A stretch of DNA of 64,000 bases, taken from Planctomycetota bacterium. Lineage in GTDB: Bacteria; Planctomycetota; B15-G4; JADJEK01. The stretch is from assembly GCA_016709145.1 (NCBI GenBank), contig JADJEK010000012.1, positions 124,001 through 188,000 on the forward strand, in the 5' to 3' direction. The translations under genes and the position numbers were made by a program. Below are positions 42,417 through 50,658 of the stretch, piece by piece (position 1 is the stretch's first letter; every line of letters begins with the position of its first letter). The notes under the pieces were generated by a model that was not told where the DNA came from, did no database searches, and worked only from the letters and a program-made list of their open reading frames with translations.

Positions 42417-43208
42417 ATGACTCAGCCGATTTCGACCCTGCCCGACGAGTTCGCCGCGCACGACGCGCGCGCGTTGCTCGACCACGCTCCGTGCGCGGTG
42501 TTCGTGCGTCACGCGAGTGGTCGCGTGGTGTACGCGAACGGCGCCGCGCGAGCGGCGCTCGCGCTCGACGAGGCGACGTCGCTCGCCGCGCTGACGCTGA
42601 CGCGTCTCGTCGGCGATGGCGATCGCGAGCCGGACGCCAAGACCTCGTACCTCGTCCTCGTCGAACGCGAACCGAAGGCGCGCATCACGGCGAGCGCCCG
42701 CGCGCTCGGCGACGATCGTGAGGCGCTGTTCGTCACCGACGAGCAACCGCTGCAGCGGACGACGCCCGAGCCGGGCAGCCGCCGGCGCTTCATGACCACG
42801 CGCGTGCTCGCCGCCGACGTCGTGCGGCGCGTGCGCCGACACGCCGGCAAAGTCGCGACCGCGCCGGTGCGTGCGCAGCATCGACTGCAGCGCGACCACG
42901 AAGGCACGCGCCTCGTCCAAGTCGACCCGGTCGGCATCGCGCAGCTCGTCCTCTCGGGCGTGCTGCTGCTGGCCGAGTCGGACAGCCCCTGTACCGGCAT
43001 CCAGTTCGCGCTGGTCGGCCTGCAGTTGCGCATCGTGATCGAGGGCGAGGCGTCGCGCGCGGCCGGCATCTTCCCCGACTTGCGCCGCCAGACGGCACTG
43101 TTGCGCTCGATCCGTCCGATCCTGTCGGAGCACGACGCCACGTTCTCGGTCGAACGCGACAAGCGCGGCAGCCGCCGCGTCGTCGTCAGCCTGCCGCTCG
43201 CGGGCTGA
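42417..43208 (+). CDS. PAS-domain protein with degenerate kinase-like C-terminus
   Basis: A 263-residue soluble protein. Residues 15-115 look like a PAS domain (LLDHAPCAVFVRHASGRVVYANGAAR). The C-terminal half (VDPVGIAQLVLSGVLLLAES, then a beta-rich end SRRVVVSLPLAG) has the layout of a histidine kinase ATPase domain, with the N-box-like start and the last strand, but the ATP-binding G boxes and a phospho-acceptor His are not visible. It may be a non-catalytic signalling relative. ATG 42417 fits the domain boundary better than the longer frame at 42312. It is followed by 144 bases and the tRNA. Confidence 0.6.
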   Translation: MTQPISTLPDEFAAHDARALLDHAPCAVFVRHASGRVVYANGAARAALALDEATSLAALTLTRLVGDGDREPDAKTSYLVLVEREPKARITASARALGDDREALFVTDEQPLQRTTPEPGSRRRFMTTRVLAADVVRRVRRHAGKVATAPVRAQHRLQRDHEGTRLVQVDPVGIAQLVLSGVLLLAESDSPCTGIQFALVGLQLRIVIEGEASRAAGIFPDLRRQTALLRSIRPILSEHDATFSVERDKRGSRRVVVSLPLAG

Positions 43209-43352
43209 ACTCCCGCCCGAGCCCGCCGCACCCGCGTCCATCGCGGCGCCGAACCACCGAAAAGGCAGGTTCGGAACCAGCGAATCTCCCCTCTTTTCTT
43301 CCGTCTCGCCCCCGCTAGGATCTCCGCCCTTCCGCGCGATCGAACGACGTGC

Positions 43353-43430
43353 GGGGGTGTAGCTCAGTTGGTTTAGAGCGCTAGCCTGTCACGCTAGAGG
43401 TCGCGGGTTCAAGTCCCGTCACCCTCGCCA
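43353..43430 (+). tRNA. tRNA-Asp (GTC)
   Basis: A complete cloverleaf of 78 bases including an encoded CCA. The acceptor is GGGGGTG pairing with CACCCTC (one G-T pair). The D arm is GCTCAGTTGGTTTAGAGC, the anticodon stem CTAGC/GCTAG encloses CTGTCAC with anticodon GTC, and the T arm is GCGGG TTCAAGT CCCGT. Its 3' part from 43383 is also the left boundary of the genomic island. Confidence 0.96.
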
Positions 43431-43491
43431 CTTTTGAAGTCGCAACCCCGCGCACAGTTTCGCAACTGGCGCGGGGTTGTGCGTTTTCGGG
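43383..43491. repeat. Left attachment repeat (within tRNA-Asp)
   Basis: 109 bases from the anticodon stem of tRNA-Asp through its terminator. The right copy is identical except for T/G in the terminator loop and C/T just after its stem. Confidence 0.92.
43443..43487 (+). terminator. tRNA-Asp terminator
   Basis: CAACCCCGCGC (43443-43453) pairs with GCGCGGGGTTG (43469-43479), then TGCGTTTT. It is 12 bases after the tRNA and is duplicated with two changes at the far island end. Confidence 0.8.
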
Positions 43492-44268
43492 GGTGGCGGG
43501 GTCGCACGGGGTCGCATCGGGTCGTTCGTGGTTTGCAGCAACCGTTGCAGCACCCGATTGCAGCAACCGTTGCAGCACGGTGTCGGTGCCATCGGTTCCG
43601 GTGGCGCTCTTCGCGTCGGCGTTCGCGGAACTCGGGCCGACTGCCGGAAGCTTCGCGAGTGCTGCCGCCGCGTCGTGGAGCTGCAGGGCCGTGTAGTGCT
43701 TCAGCGTCGTGCGGTAGTCGCCGTGCCGCATGAGACGCTGCGCGAGCTGGGGCGCGATCCCCTGAAGCGCCAAGCGCGTTCCCGAGCGTCGTCCGAAGCG
43801 CGTGCAGGTCGGCCGTGCGTCCTTCCGCGTCGACGAGCGGGATCTTGGCTTCGAGGAAGTCGTCCCGCCGCATCTCGTTCGTGACCTCGGCAGCGAACAC
43901 GCGCGCACTCGGAAGTGCCGTCGCGGGACGCATCGCCTTGAGAGCAGCCGCGAGCTGTTCGTGCATGGGCAACACGTCGGGGCGCTTCGCCTTGCCATCG
44001 CGAATCGTCAGCGATTGCGCGTCGAAGTCCACGTCACCCCAAGTCAGCGCGATCAAGTCGCCGCGCCGAAGTCCCGCGTGGATCGCTGCGAGGTACCAAG
44101 CTGCGCGATCGTGCTTCGCAGCCGTCGCGACGAGGCATTGCAGTTCTTCGTCCGTGAGTGCGCGACGCACTTTCCGTCGATCGGCGTTCTCGTCCTGCTT
44201 CGGCACGAGTCCGCTCAAGCGCTTGTCAGGCGTCAGGCCGCTGCGCTCCGCCCACGACACGAACGCGA

Positions 44269-45150
44269 TCACGTCCACTCGAACTGCGCCAGTGGATCGC
44301 GTGGGCAGTGCGCTCCAGGCTCAAGCCGTTCGTGCGCGTCGCACGCACCATCCGCAAGCACTTCCCCGGAATCCTCGCCTACGTCCGCGAACGACTCACC
44401 AATGCTTTCGTCGAAGGCTTCAACAACCTCATCCGAATGATCGTTCGCCGTGCCTTCGGCTTCCATAGTTGGCTCGCCCTCAGCGCCATGATCTTCCTCT
44501 GCTGCGCTGGAATCGTCCTCAGCCCGCCCCTCCCATGACCCACTCAAGCTATCGGAGAGCCCAAAATCGTCGCCGAGCAGCGCGACGCGCTCAACGAGGC
44601 GCAGCAGTTCGAGGTCGAGGGTCAAGTCGGACGGAGCGCCGTCTTCGCCGTGCACGCGCAGCCGGATCGGCTGCGCGTGCACGGCGCAACCGAGTTGAAA
44701 GCGCTCAATCGGCCATCCAGCGAGCGTGGGCCCATCGCGTCGGCGGGACCTAATGGCGATCCCGTCCGCGACCCCATGCCCGAACATCGCGAAGTGAGTG
44801 GCGTTGCAATACTCCGTGGCGTGGTGAAAGAACCGCCGTGAAGCGAGCGCGGCAGTCGCGAGCGCCAGGCGCGCCCATGATGCGCGCTCACGTTCGTTAC
44901 GATTCAGCGGCGCGAGTTCGCGATCTCCCGCGCGAAACGCGAGCGTGAGGCTTAGAAGCGGGGTTCCGTACTGGTTGCGGTATGTCGCGCAGATCGCCGC
45001 GACCTTGGGCCGCAATGATGGGTCGACGTCGAGGGGCGCGCGGGTCGCCGCCCACGGCACGAACTGAAACCCGAGAAGGTGCAGCGGCGAGTCAATCGTC
45101 ACCCACGGCAGTAGGAGTATCTCACGTCGCGAGGGCACTACAGTTGGCAT
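44269..45150 (-). CDS. Hypothetical protein, C-terminus replaced by IS antisense sequence
   Basis: A 293-residue frame. Residues 1 to about 205 look like a genuine protein (RREILLLPWVTIDSPLHLLG, YRNQYGTPLLSLTLAFR, FFHHATEYCNATHFAMFG) with codon use like a coding region; no family was recognised. From about residue 205 the frame is the antisense of the ISL3 remnant and becomes acidic low-complexity (EDDSSAAEEDHG). The original C-terminus is therefore probably lost. Function unknown; it may be part of the island's original cargo. Confidence 0.5.
   Translation of the reverse strand: MPTVVPSRREILLLPWVTIDSPLHLLGFQFVPWAATRAPLDVDPSLRPKVAAICATYRNQYGTPLLSLTLAFRAGDRELAPLNRNERERASWARLALATAALASRRFFHHATEYCNATHFAMFGHGVADGIAIRSRRRDGPTLAGWPIERFQLGCAVHAQPIRLRVHGEDGAPSDLTLDLELLRLVERVALLGDDFGLSDSLSGSWEGRAEDDSSAAEEDHGAEGEPTMEAEGTANDHSDEVVEAFDESIGESFADVGEDSGEVLADGACDAHERLEPGAHCPRDPLAQFEWT
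44284..44538 (+). mobile_element. ISL3-family transposase remnant (C-terminus only)
   Basis: Eighty-four codons (LRQWIAWAVRSRLKPFVRV, FVEGFNNLIRMIVRRAFGF) align with the C-terminus of the ISL3-type transposase at 51334-52592 (WLAWAMRSRLEPIRR, AAEGINSRIQWIKKMACGF). The N-terminal two thirds and both terminal repeats are absent. It abuts the truncated end of the integrase, so its insertion or a later deletion probably removed the integrase N-terminus. Confidence 0.8.
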
Positions 45151-45835
45151 CTGCGACTCTCAGCGAGAGCTGGGTTGGGAAGCGGCCCATTCTCTCAGTT
45201 CGGTGAGCGTCTGCGAACCGCCGCCCGCGATAGCTCGTGAGGGGACAAGGTCAGAAGCCGGCTCCGGTTCGCTAGACGCATGTACGAGGCTGAAGAACCT
45301 ACTCGGCCTCGTCTGTGAGCGCGAAGATCGCTGCGCGACGCCGCAGCGACATGGCGAGGAGTGCGACGACGTGAGCGACAATGCGCCCACGCGCGCGTGC
45401 CGGCAGTGGTTGAAGCGCCTGGCCCAGGGTAGTCATCGCGCTTCCGTGGCCCTCGGACGCGAGGACCTTGGCCTGAGCACTGGAGATAGCGCTGGGGATT
45501 CGTTGAGCGCCTCCACAAACACAGACTTTAGCTTGGTTTACAGCACCCGCCGTCTGTTTTCTAATCCGACACCTGCGTGCTTGCTCGCTCCAGACTACTA
45601 CTTAGACAGTCGTTCGCCGGCCGCGCGCCGGCGCGGGAAGATGCGCAACCGTAGGCCCGGGGCGCGTTGTTTCAAGGCACGTGCCGAACTCGCCATTCAG
45701 GTGTCTTCGCCAGCGTGCTTGTAGATTTCGATGGATTTCCACTCGGATCTAGGCCAACGGAACACAGCTCCAAGAAGTAACACGTCCCGCGATATTCTTG
45801 GACGATACTGGTTCAGTGCCGCCGTCTAGAGTTCA
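45151..45835. other. 685-bp island segment without a supported gene
   Basis: Several short frames are open on both strands, but none has a domain, consistent codon use or a good start. It probably consists of decayed sequence. Confidence 0.4.
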
Positions 45836-46624
45836 ATGGCCTACAGGTGGTATTGCGTTATGCTCACTTGCAGCGGTTCGAATCGGAAGGGCGCGCCCTG
45901 CCGCCGACCTCCACAGGCGGGAACACCATTCTGTTATTGGCACAGGAATCGCGTCGTGCGATGGCTGGCCTCGCACTCAATCTGGCTCGGCGCACTAGCC
46001 GGAGTTGGCGGTGTTATTGTTGCTTTGATTGCCATCGTTTCGGCTTATCGCACTTCTGCCGAATCGAATGCAATCGCCCGCGAGCAGCTTGTAAGTTCGG
46101 GCGTCACGCGTTGTCCGTCCGTCCCAGGATCGCATTGCGCCGCTTCTGCGGCATCGCCACGAGCGCCCCAACTGCACAATCAACCCCGCGCGTTCCGCGT
46201 CGTCGAGGGTTGCGAGCGCACTCGAAGCCGGATCCCATCCCGAATCACTGCGGCGCCCATTGCAGCACCTCAATTCCGACCTGCCGTAACCCGTTGTCGC
46301 ATCACTACAACCGCGATTTCCGTCGAAGCCTGTGACGCTAAATGGCGAGCTAACCGCCTGTTGAAAAAGTCCGCCCGCATTCGGTCGGCTGCGAACGACG
46401 CCTGGCGTCGTTCCGCCTCCTCGCCGTATCTGCCCGTCGATACGCCTCGTCGGCGCGCCTCGCCCTGCTCGTTCTCGCATGCCCGACTGCTCGGCAGACC
46501 TTTTCAACGGGCTGCTAACCGGACTGGCGCGATTCGAGCGATGCGTGGGATCCCGTTCGCGCCGCGGGCGTCCGCAGAAAGCCGCCAAGCTGGCCGCCGG
46601 CTCTTTTCCATCGCCAGGCCGTAA
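45836..46624 (+). CDS. Small Cys-rich zinc-site and membrane protein, probably truncated
   Basis: The first 85 codons look real: a spaced-Cys motif C-x9-C-x10-C-x2-H (CSGSNRKGAPC, then TPFCYWH) typical of small zinc-binding domains found in phage and mobile-element proteins, then a membrane helix (IWLGALAGVGGVIVALIAIVSA). ATG 45836 or 45860 can start it. From about position 46100 the frame enters the degenerate att-end sequence and then the MITE-like element, where the translation is Arg/Ser-rich and meaningless. The real C-terminus was probably lost when the neighbouring element decayed. Confidence 0.5.
   Translation: MAYRWYCVMLTCSGSNRKGAPCRRPPQAGTPFCYWHRNRVVRWLASHSIWLGALAGVGGVIVALIAIVSAYRTSAESNAIAREQLVSSGVTRCPSVPGSHCAASAASPRAPQLHNQPRAFRVVEGCERTRSRIPSRITAAPIAAPQFRPAVTRCRITTTAISVEACDAKWRANRLLKKSARIRSAANDAWRRSASSPYLPVDTPRRRASPCSFSHARLLGRPFQRAANRTGAIRAMRGIPFAPRASAESRQAGRRLFSIARP
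46258..46340. repeat. Degenerate earlier copy of the island's right attachment end
   Basis: These 83 bases align without gaps to 53239-53321 (66 of 83 identical by my count). The alignment includes the attachment core: AGCCTGTGACGCTA here against AGCCTGTCACGCTA at the true ends. Similarity of the encoded minus-strand peptide extends left to about 46110 (ALVAMPQKRRNAI against ALLEMPPKRRSAI). It looks like the right end of an older element in the same tRNA gene. Confidence 0.75.
46357..46513. mobile_element. 157-bp MITE-like element with 8-bp target duplication
   Basis: Terminal inverted repeats CCTGTTGAAAAAGTC (left) and the complement of GACCTTTTCAACGGGCT (right) enclose a short non-coding core. 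The element is flanked by exact 8-bp direct repeats GCTAACCG (46349-46356 and 46514-46521), as expected of a transposition target duplication. No transposase is encoded. It inserted just right of the degenerate att copy. Confidence 0.75.
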
Positions 46625-46760
46625 CGTGTTAACCATCCGCCGCATGCAGCCGCTGAAGCCAAGCGCGATCTCGCTGTTAATCGCGGGGCCGCGAACGGTC
46701 ACAGGCGCTCTCCCACTCTCGCGAGTGCTCGCCTAAGTGCTATCGCGAAGCCAAAGTTCT
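46522..46760. other. Island spacer without a supported gene
   Basis: About 240 bases between the MITE-like element and the cargo operon. Short frames only; nothing recognised. Confidence 0.4.
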
Positions 46761-47822
46761 CTATTCTCCGCCGAGCCGCAGTACTGCGTCCGGCTCCCCT
46801 CTCCTTAGCGTTGCCCTAACGCGCGATCTCCCCGGCGGATCCACTATCACCTCTACGCTATCCCCGTAGACATTCTGGAACTCAAAAGCGCCGTCTGCTT
46901 TCGTGTACCTAACGTTGAGATCGCTTACCGCTCTAAAAGGGGCATCCCGGACGGGTGCAGATTCGGGTCCGAGAAGGCGGCCACCCAGCCTGCAAGGTGA
47001 CCGCGGCGTCGAGATCGCGATTTGGCGTGCGCCTCCGCAGTCGAGTACGATGTGCTCTTCGTGAATGATCGTATAATAGCTATCGCGGACCGAAATCGCC
47101 AGGGAACGATCCGAAGGAAGATCTCGCAACATGATCTGACCATCATCCGTCATTGGGTATTCGACAGTAAAACGGGACCCAAATCGCGACGCGCCAGACG
47201 GTACCGCACCTTTTGCCTCGGTCCGCATTTCAAAAGCACTCCGATTAACCCGTTCGTCAATATCGAACGCAACAGTCGCGATCAATCCTGGGCACCCGCC
47301 ATCACTATCAATGTCGCTTATGTCTACATCAATCATTAAACTGTTCGCATCCGCCAATGTGACGTACTGCAGCGTATTAGTGAAACTCTCCTCCGCGACG
47401 AGCTCCTTGCACATGAAACCTCGCGCCGCCGCGACGAAGCGCTCGCCGGCAGGCACGTCGAACCGGACTAGCCCTTCTTGCGAACGATTCACCTGCGCGT
47501 TCGCGAGAATCACCCATTCCTGAATGGAATCTCCGCGCGAGTCCATTGCTCGCATCGCGATATGAATCGGACTCACCTCTCCGGTTTTCTCAACCGCCTT
47601 TTCGCTCCACTTCGTGCTTCGAATCCGTAGGCCGTTAGATGGCTTGTGTTCCGCTCGGTCCGGGGACACAATAACCTTCTCTTCTGGTGCGAACTCCTCG
47701 ACGGGCGTGGGCACAAACGCTGGTCGGTGTTCAGTAATATCAACGGAGTCGTACATGCACAGAATCCAGGCAAGGACGCCGCAGGATATTGCGCTAGCGA
47801 TGACCACCCTATGTCGCATCAT
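46761..47822 (-). CDS. Membrane-anchored or secreted beta-rich protein of the island cargo
   Basis: A 353-residue protein. A signal or anchor (VVIASAISCGVLAWILCMY) is followed by a linker and beta-rich domains; the C-terminal 90 residues (CRLGGRLLGPESAPVRDAPF, ADGAFEFQNVYGDSVEVIV) resemble a carboxypeptidase-regulatory-like fold, as does the middle (VRFDVPAGERFVAAARGF). G+C is lower than in the flanking chromosome. Its start ATG 47822 overlaps the preceding stop (ATGA), so it is coupled to the 496-codon gene upstream; a second ATG follows immediately at 47819. No catalytic motif is visible. Confidence 0.7.
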   Translation of the reverse strand: MMRHRVVIASAISCGVLAWILCMYDSVDITEHRPAFVPTPVEEFAPEEKVIVSPDRAEHKPSNGLRIRSTKWSEKAVEKTGEVSPIHIAMRAMDSRGDSIQEWVILANAQVNRSQEGLVRFDVPAGERFVAAARGFMCKELVAEESFTNTLQYVTLADANSLMIDVDISDIDSDGGCPGLIATVAFDIDERVNRSAFEMRTEAKGAVPSGASRFGSRFTVEYPMTDDGQIMLRDLPSDRSLAISVRDSYYTIIHEEHIVLDCGGARQIAISTPRSPCRLGGRLLGPESAPVRDAPFRAVSDLNVRYTKADGAFEFQNVYGDSVEVIVDPPGRSRVRATLRRGEPDAVLRLGGE

Positions 47823-49234
47823 TGAAAGAGGTTCTCTACAACGCAGCATCGCGCCAGCAACTTCTTTTGGTCCGCGAGTCGAGAGCTGTCGCTGAAACTA
47901 TCGCGGCTGCTCACATTGGCCAAGAAATCGGTAAGTGAATTACTAACATTACCTCTCAATAGAATGCTACGTAGTAGTTCGCGCAAAGGGGATGCGTCCG
48001 TCCCGGGTAGAACTGCCGCAACGGGCACGTGCTCTTCCAAAGCTCCCAATAGGGTACGGCATGAGCGCATCATTCCCGGTACGACCACGTAACAGCTTGG
48101 TGTCCCCCGACTTGCTCGCTTACGGATTTGCACGGAGTTCGCTCCCATAGATACTTCGAATGGGACGCCATGAGCGATTAGCGTTACTGTCGCCGCGCTC
48201 GTCTGCTCGATGGCAACTCTCCGGACAAGAGCGAGCAATGGGATCAACCGTTCCACGTCTCCCTCGGGGTCGGCCAGGACGTGTACCGCCAATGCGTTGG
48301 TAGGGCTTCGTACGTCAGCAGTATACGGTCTTAATGGCAAGATTGTGCCAGCGACACCAGCGGCTCGAAGCGCCCGAGTTTGGTCCATACTAACGTACGC
48401 GACAAGACGCGCCGCTTGCAACGAGTATGCATGCAGTCGCGCGAAAGTCAAAGACGTACCACGGTTCAATTCTGATGCTTTATCCGATGGCAGAATACGA
48501 AGCGAATATAGCAGTTCCCATATCTCATCGGCGCTTGGATCGGAAAGTCCGCGCGCTCCAGCGAGTGCCGTTCGGACCGAAGTAGCACCTGGCCAGCTTT
48601 GATTGAGTAAAACCGCAGCGTTACGGCGTCGAAGAAGGTCGGCAAAGCAGATCGCATCGACTTCACGGCATACGAGAAGCGCGGCCGTCCCGAACGTCCG
48701 TACTAGACCGCGAGCTATCTGCACAAACTCAAGAATGCTAAGCGGCCGTGTGGCAATTGACTCGGGATCGACGATGACTGCGTCGACGTCCGGGAGCTGC
48801 TTGCGATCGGCAGTAAGGATCAACACACGCTTCCCGGTGCCCCCAAATAGGCGTACAATCTCTTGTAAGTTAGCGCATTCGGGACCGCCGCCAAGCGCCA
48901 GCACTATGACGTCTGGACGTGCCACCGCGCTGGTCTCTATTGTTTTGATGATACTGTTTGGATGCGCCGATCCAGAGACTAGTGCGTCGAAACAGTTGAC
49001 TGCGGTGTCCTGTATGCCGAGCCGTGCGAGTTGTAGCGGCAGAGCGATGGAGCTCGAGCAGCCGCCGGTCATGAGCTCAACGACCTTGGCTTGAGCTTCC
49101 GAGAGATCGACTGCTCCAGCGCCTTGTCGAAACAATCGTTGCGATCTATAATAAATACAGTCTTCGCGAAACACGAAGAACGCTGGCGGGAGGCTACTAA
49201 AGCCAGCGTTCAATGAGGTCGCGTCGCTTGTCAT
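47819..49234 (-). CDS. Unknown protein, possibly GT-B glycosyltransferase-like
   Basis: About 471 residues from ATG 49234; the frame is open to 49309. The N-terminal 60 residues (DCIYYRSQRLFRQGAGAVDL, SEAQAKVVELMTGGCSSSI) form a strand-strand-helix module similar in style to the N-terminus of the neighbouring glycosyltransferase. Two Rossmann-like halves follow (PDVIVLALGGGPECANLQE; LVAYVSMDQTRALRAAGVAG, then a PLRPY turn), which suggests a GT-B fold, but the acceptor and nucleotide motifs are unclear. It overlaps the glycosyltransferase gene by 38 bases and the next gene by four. Codon use is lower in G+C than the chromosome. Confidence 0.6.
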   Translation of the reverse strand: MTSDATSLNAGFSSLPPAFFVFREDCIYYRSQRLFRQGAGAVDLSEAQAKVVELMTGGCSSSIALPLQLARLGIQDTAVNCFDALVSGSAHPNSIIKTIETSAVARPDVIVLALGGGPECANLQEIVRLFGGTGKRVLILTADRKQLPDVDAVIVDPESIATRPLSILEFVQIARGLVRTFGTAALLVCREVDAICFADLLRRRNAAVLLNQSWPGATSVRTALAGARGLSDPSADEIWELLYSLRILPSDKASELNRGTSLTFARLHAYSLQAARLVAYVSMDQTRALRAAGVAGTILPLRPYTADVRSPTNALAVHVLADPEGDVERLIPLLALVRRVAIEQTSAATVTLIAHGVPFEVSMGANSVQIRKRASRGTPSCYVVVPGMMRSCRTLLGALEEHVPVAAVLPGTDASPLRELLRSILLRGNVSNSLTDFLANVSSRDSFSDSSRLADQKKLLARCCVVENLFQ

Positions 49235-50606
49235 AAGCCAACTCCGATGCCCGGCTCCTGCACTCGGCGCCCATCCTGTCACGGAGGCTCTTGTCGCGGA
49301 GTAGTTCATTTACTCTGGCGTTGAGAGTCTCTCCGTCGTCCGGGTCAACGATAAACCCGGTTGCGCCGTCTTCTAGAAGGGGAATCTGTTCAGCGACGAC
49401 CGGCGAGACAATCTGAGGAACCTCACAGATCATCGACTCGAGGACACTTAGAGGAGAGCTCTCCTCTCGACTAACTCGCCAGTTTAGCCAAGCGCGATGA
49501 TATTCATGAATCATCTCTGCCTTGGTAACACTCTTTACCTCTATCCGCTCCAGTATGTATGGCGGAGTGCTTGGCAGGCGTTCCGGCTGCCGAACAATAC
49601 AGGTGGCACGGAGTGTCGGGTTCTTATCGAGAAATGTAACGAGCTCCGGATAGCCTTTCTTGGCAATATTATGCATAGTGGTCGTGAAAAAGAGGCGCGG
49701 TGAACGGTCTACTTGTGCGTGGTCGAATATTGCCGGTGACGTGAACGGGAGTACGAGCCGAAGCGAGTCCCTTATCGACGGGAACAATTCGCTGAACCGA
49801 GTCAACTGGTGCTTGCCCCAGCACCAGTTTTCCGACGCGGCGCGCAACGCTCGGTAGCCGGCTTCGAGAAGACCCAGGTTTGTTGCCGGACCCGACGTGA
49901 TCCCAAGGAAATCGTGCGGCGATACAGCGATTTGATAAAAAAGCTCGTCCAGCAGCCAGTCTCGACGAATTTCGGTCTTATGCAGCTCAATATCCTCGGC
50001 GAGCCGGAAATGTCCGTCATACCACCCGTCGCAGTAAACTATCGTGCGATGACGTAACATTACGTCGAAGAGGTAGACGGATTGGGATCGGTGTGCAATC
50101 AATAAAAGCTTTGCCTTCGTATTCGCAATCACGCTGCGCAAGCATTGCACATATGTGCCGTAATCTGCCCCGGGATCGCGTTTTCGAATCGAATCGAGCG
50201 ACACGACGTCAGCATCCACCTGCTGCGAAAACAACGGAGGAACTGGTGAGAGCAGCAGGACGCTGTACTTGCGCTGGAGTTGCTTGATGAGCTCAACAGT
50301 GTGGACGTACACACCGCCATAGCCCTGCTCCACTACGATGACATCATATTCTGGGCGGATTTCTAACGGTATTCGGCCGACGAGCGAACCGGAATCATGA
50401 AGCCACCTCTTTGAGATAGGCTGTTGGGCGGCTTCGCCCAGGACTCTTAGGTAGCCATCGACGGACATCTCGCAGCGCCGCACGGCGCCCAGGGCCTCGG
50501 CCGTCGCTGCGTCGGTTCGGATCCGGGTGTAAACACCGGTATAGATCGTGTTCTTGCCGAAGAAGACCGGGTCCCGGATGTAAAGACACTCATTGTTGCT
50601 CGGCAT
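49197..50606 (-). CDS. GT4-type glycosyltransferase with an N-terminal extra module
   Basis: About 469 residues. Residues 1-60 (ECLYIRDPVFFGKNTIYTG, TRIRTDAATAEALGAV) are outside the usual fold. Then a GT-B N-terminal half (YDVIVVEQGYGGVYVHTVEL) and a C-terminal half with the retaining-transferase signature ESSPLSVLESMICEVPQIV, followed by IPLLEDGATGFIVDPDDGE. It would add a sugar from a nucleotide-sugar to an unknown acceptor. ATG 50606 is followed by MPSNNE; ATG 50612 is equally possible. It lies 46 bases downstream of the secreted Thr-rich protein gene and overlaps the next gene, so the four cargo genes form one operon. Confidence 0.82.
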   Translation of the reverse strand: MPSNNECLYIRDPVFFGKNTIYTGVYTRIRTDAATAEALGAVRRCEMSVDGYLRVLGEAAQQPISKRWLHDSGSLVGRIPLEIRPEYDVIVVEQGYGGVYVHTVELIKQLQRKYSVLLLSPVPPLFSQQVDADVVSLDSIRKRDPGADYGTYVQCLRSVIANTKAKLLLIAHRSQSVYLFDVMLRHRTIVYCDGWYDGHFRLAEDIELHKTEIRRDWLLDELFYQIAVSPHDFLGITSGPATNLGLLEAGYRALRAASENWCWGKHQLTRFSELFPSIRDSLRLVLPFTSPAIFDHAQVDRSPRLFFTTTMHNIAKKGYPELVTFLDKNPTLRATCIVRQPERLPSTPPYILERIEVKSVTKAEMIHEYHRAWLNWRVSREESSPLSVLESMICEVPQIVSPVVAEQIPLLEDGATGFIVDPDDGETLNARVNELLRDKSLRDRMGAECRSRASELAYDKRRDLIERWL

Positions 50607-50658
50607 TTGCAACCGTGCGGCGACAGTTTTGGTTACGAAGCGGAATCCTGATGCGGCG

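Larger units (their letters stand above)
43381..44278 (-). pseudogene. Tyrosine recombinase (integrase), N-terminally truncated and frameshifted
   Basis: Two reading frames together give the catalytic domain of a phage-type integrase. The frame from 44278 has the first Arg in IHAGLRRGDLIALTWGD and the H-x-x-R box in DLHALRTTLG. A one-base insertion near 43778-43784 then moves homology to the other frame, which continues as GTRLALQGIAPQLAQRLMRH and the Tyr nucleophile in YRTTLKHYTALQ, stopping at 43381 inside the tRNA. The N-terminal core-binding domain is missing; it ends where an ISL3 fragment begins (44284). The last residues (SKVARVTGLEPATSSVTG) are encoded by the antisense strand of the tRNA. 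As it stands the enzyme should be inactive. Confidence 0.85.

Noticed and set aside
45203..45724. 173-codon plus-strand frame in the island
   Set aside because: No domain, no good ribosome binding site, and composition unlike coding sequence; probably decayed DNA.
45995..46702. 235-codon minus-strand frame
   Set aside because: It crosses the MITE-like element and the degenerate att copy; only a short peptide with similarity to the integrase tail is meaningful.
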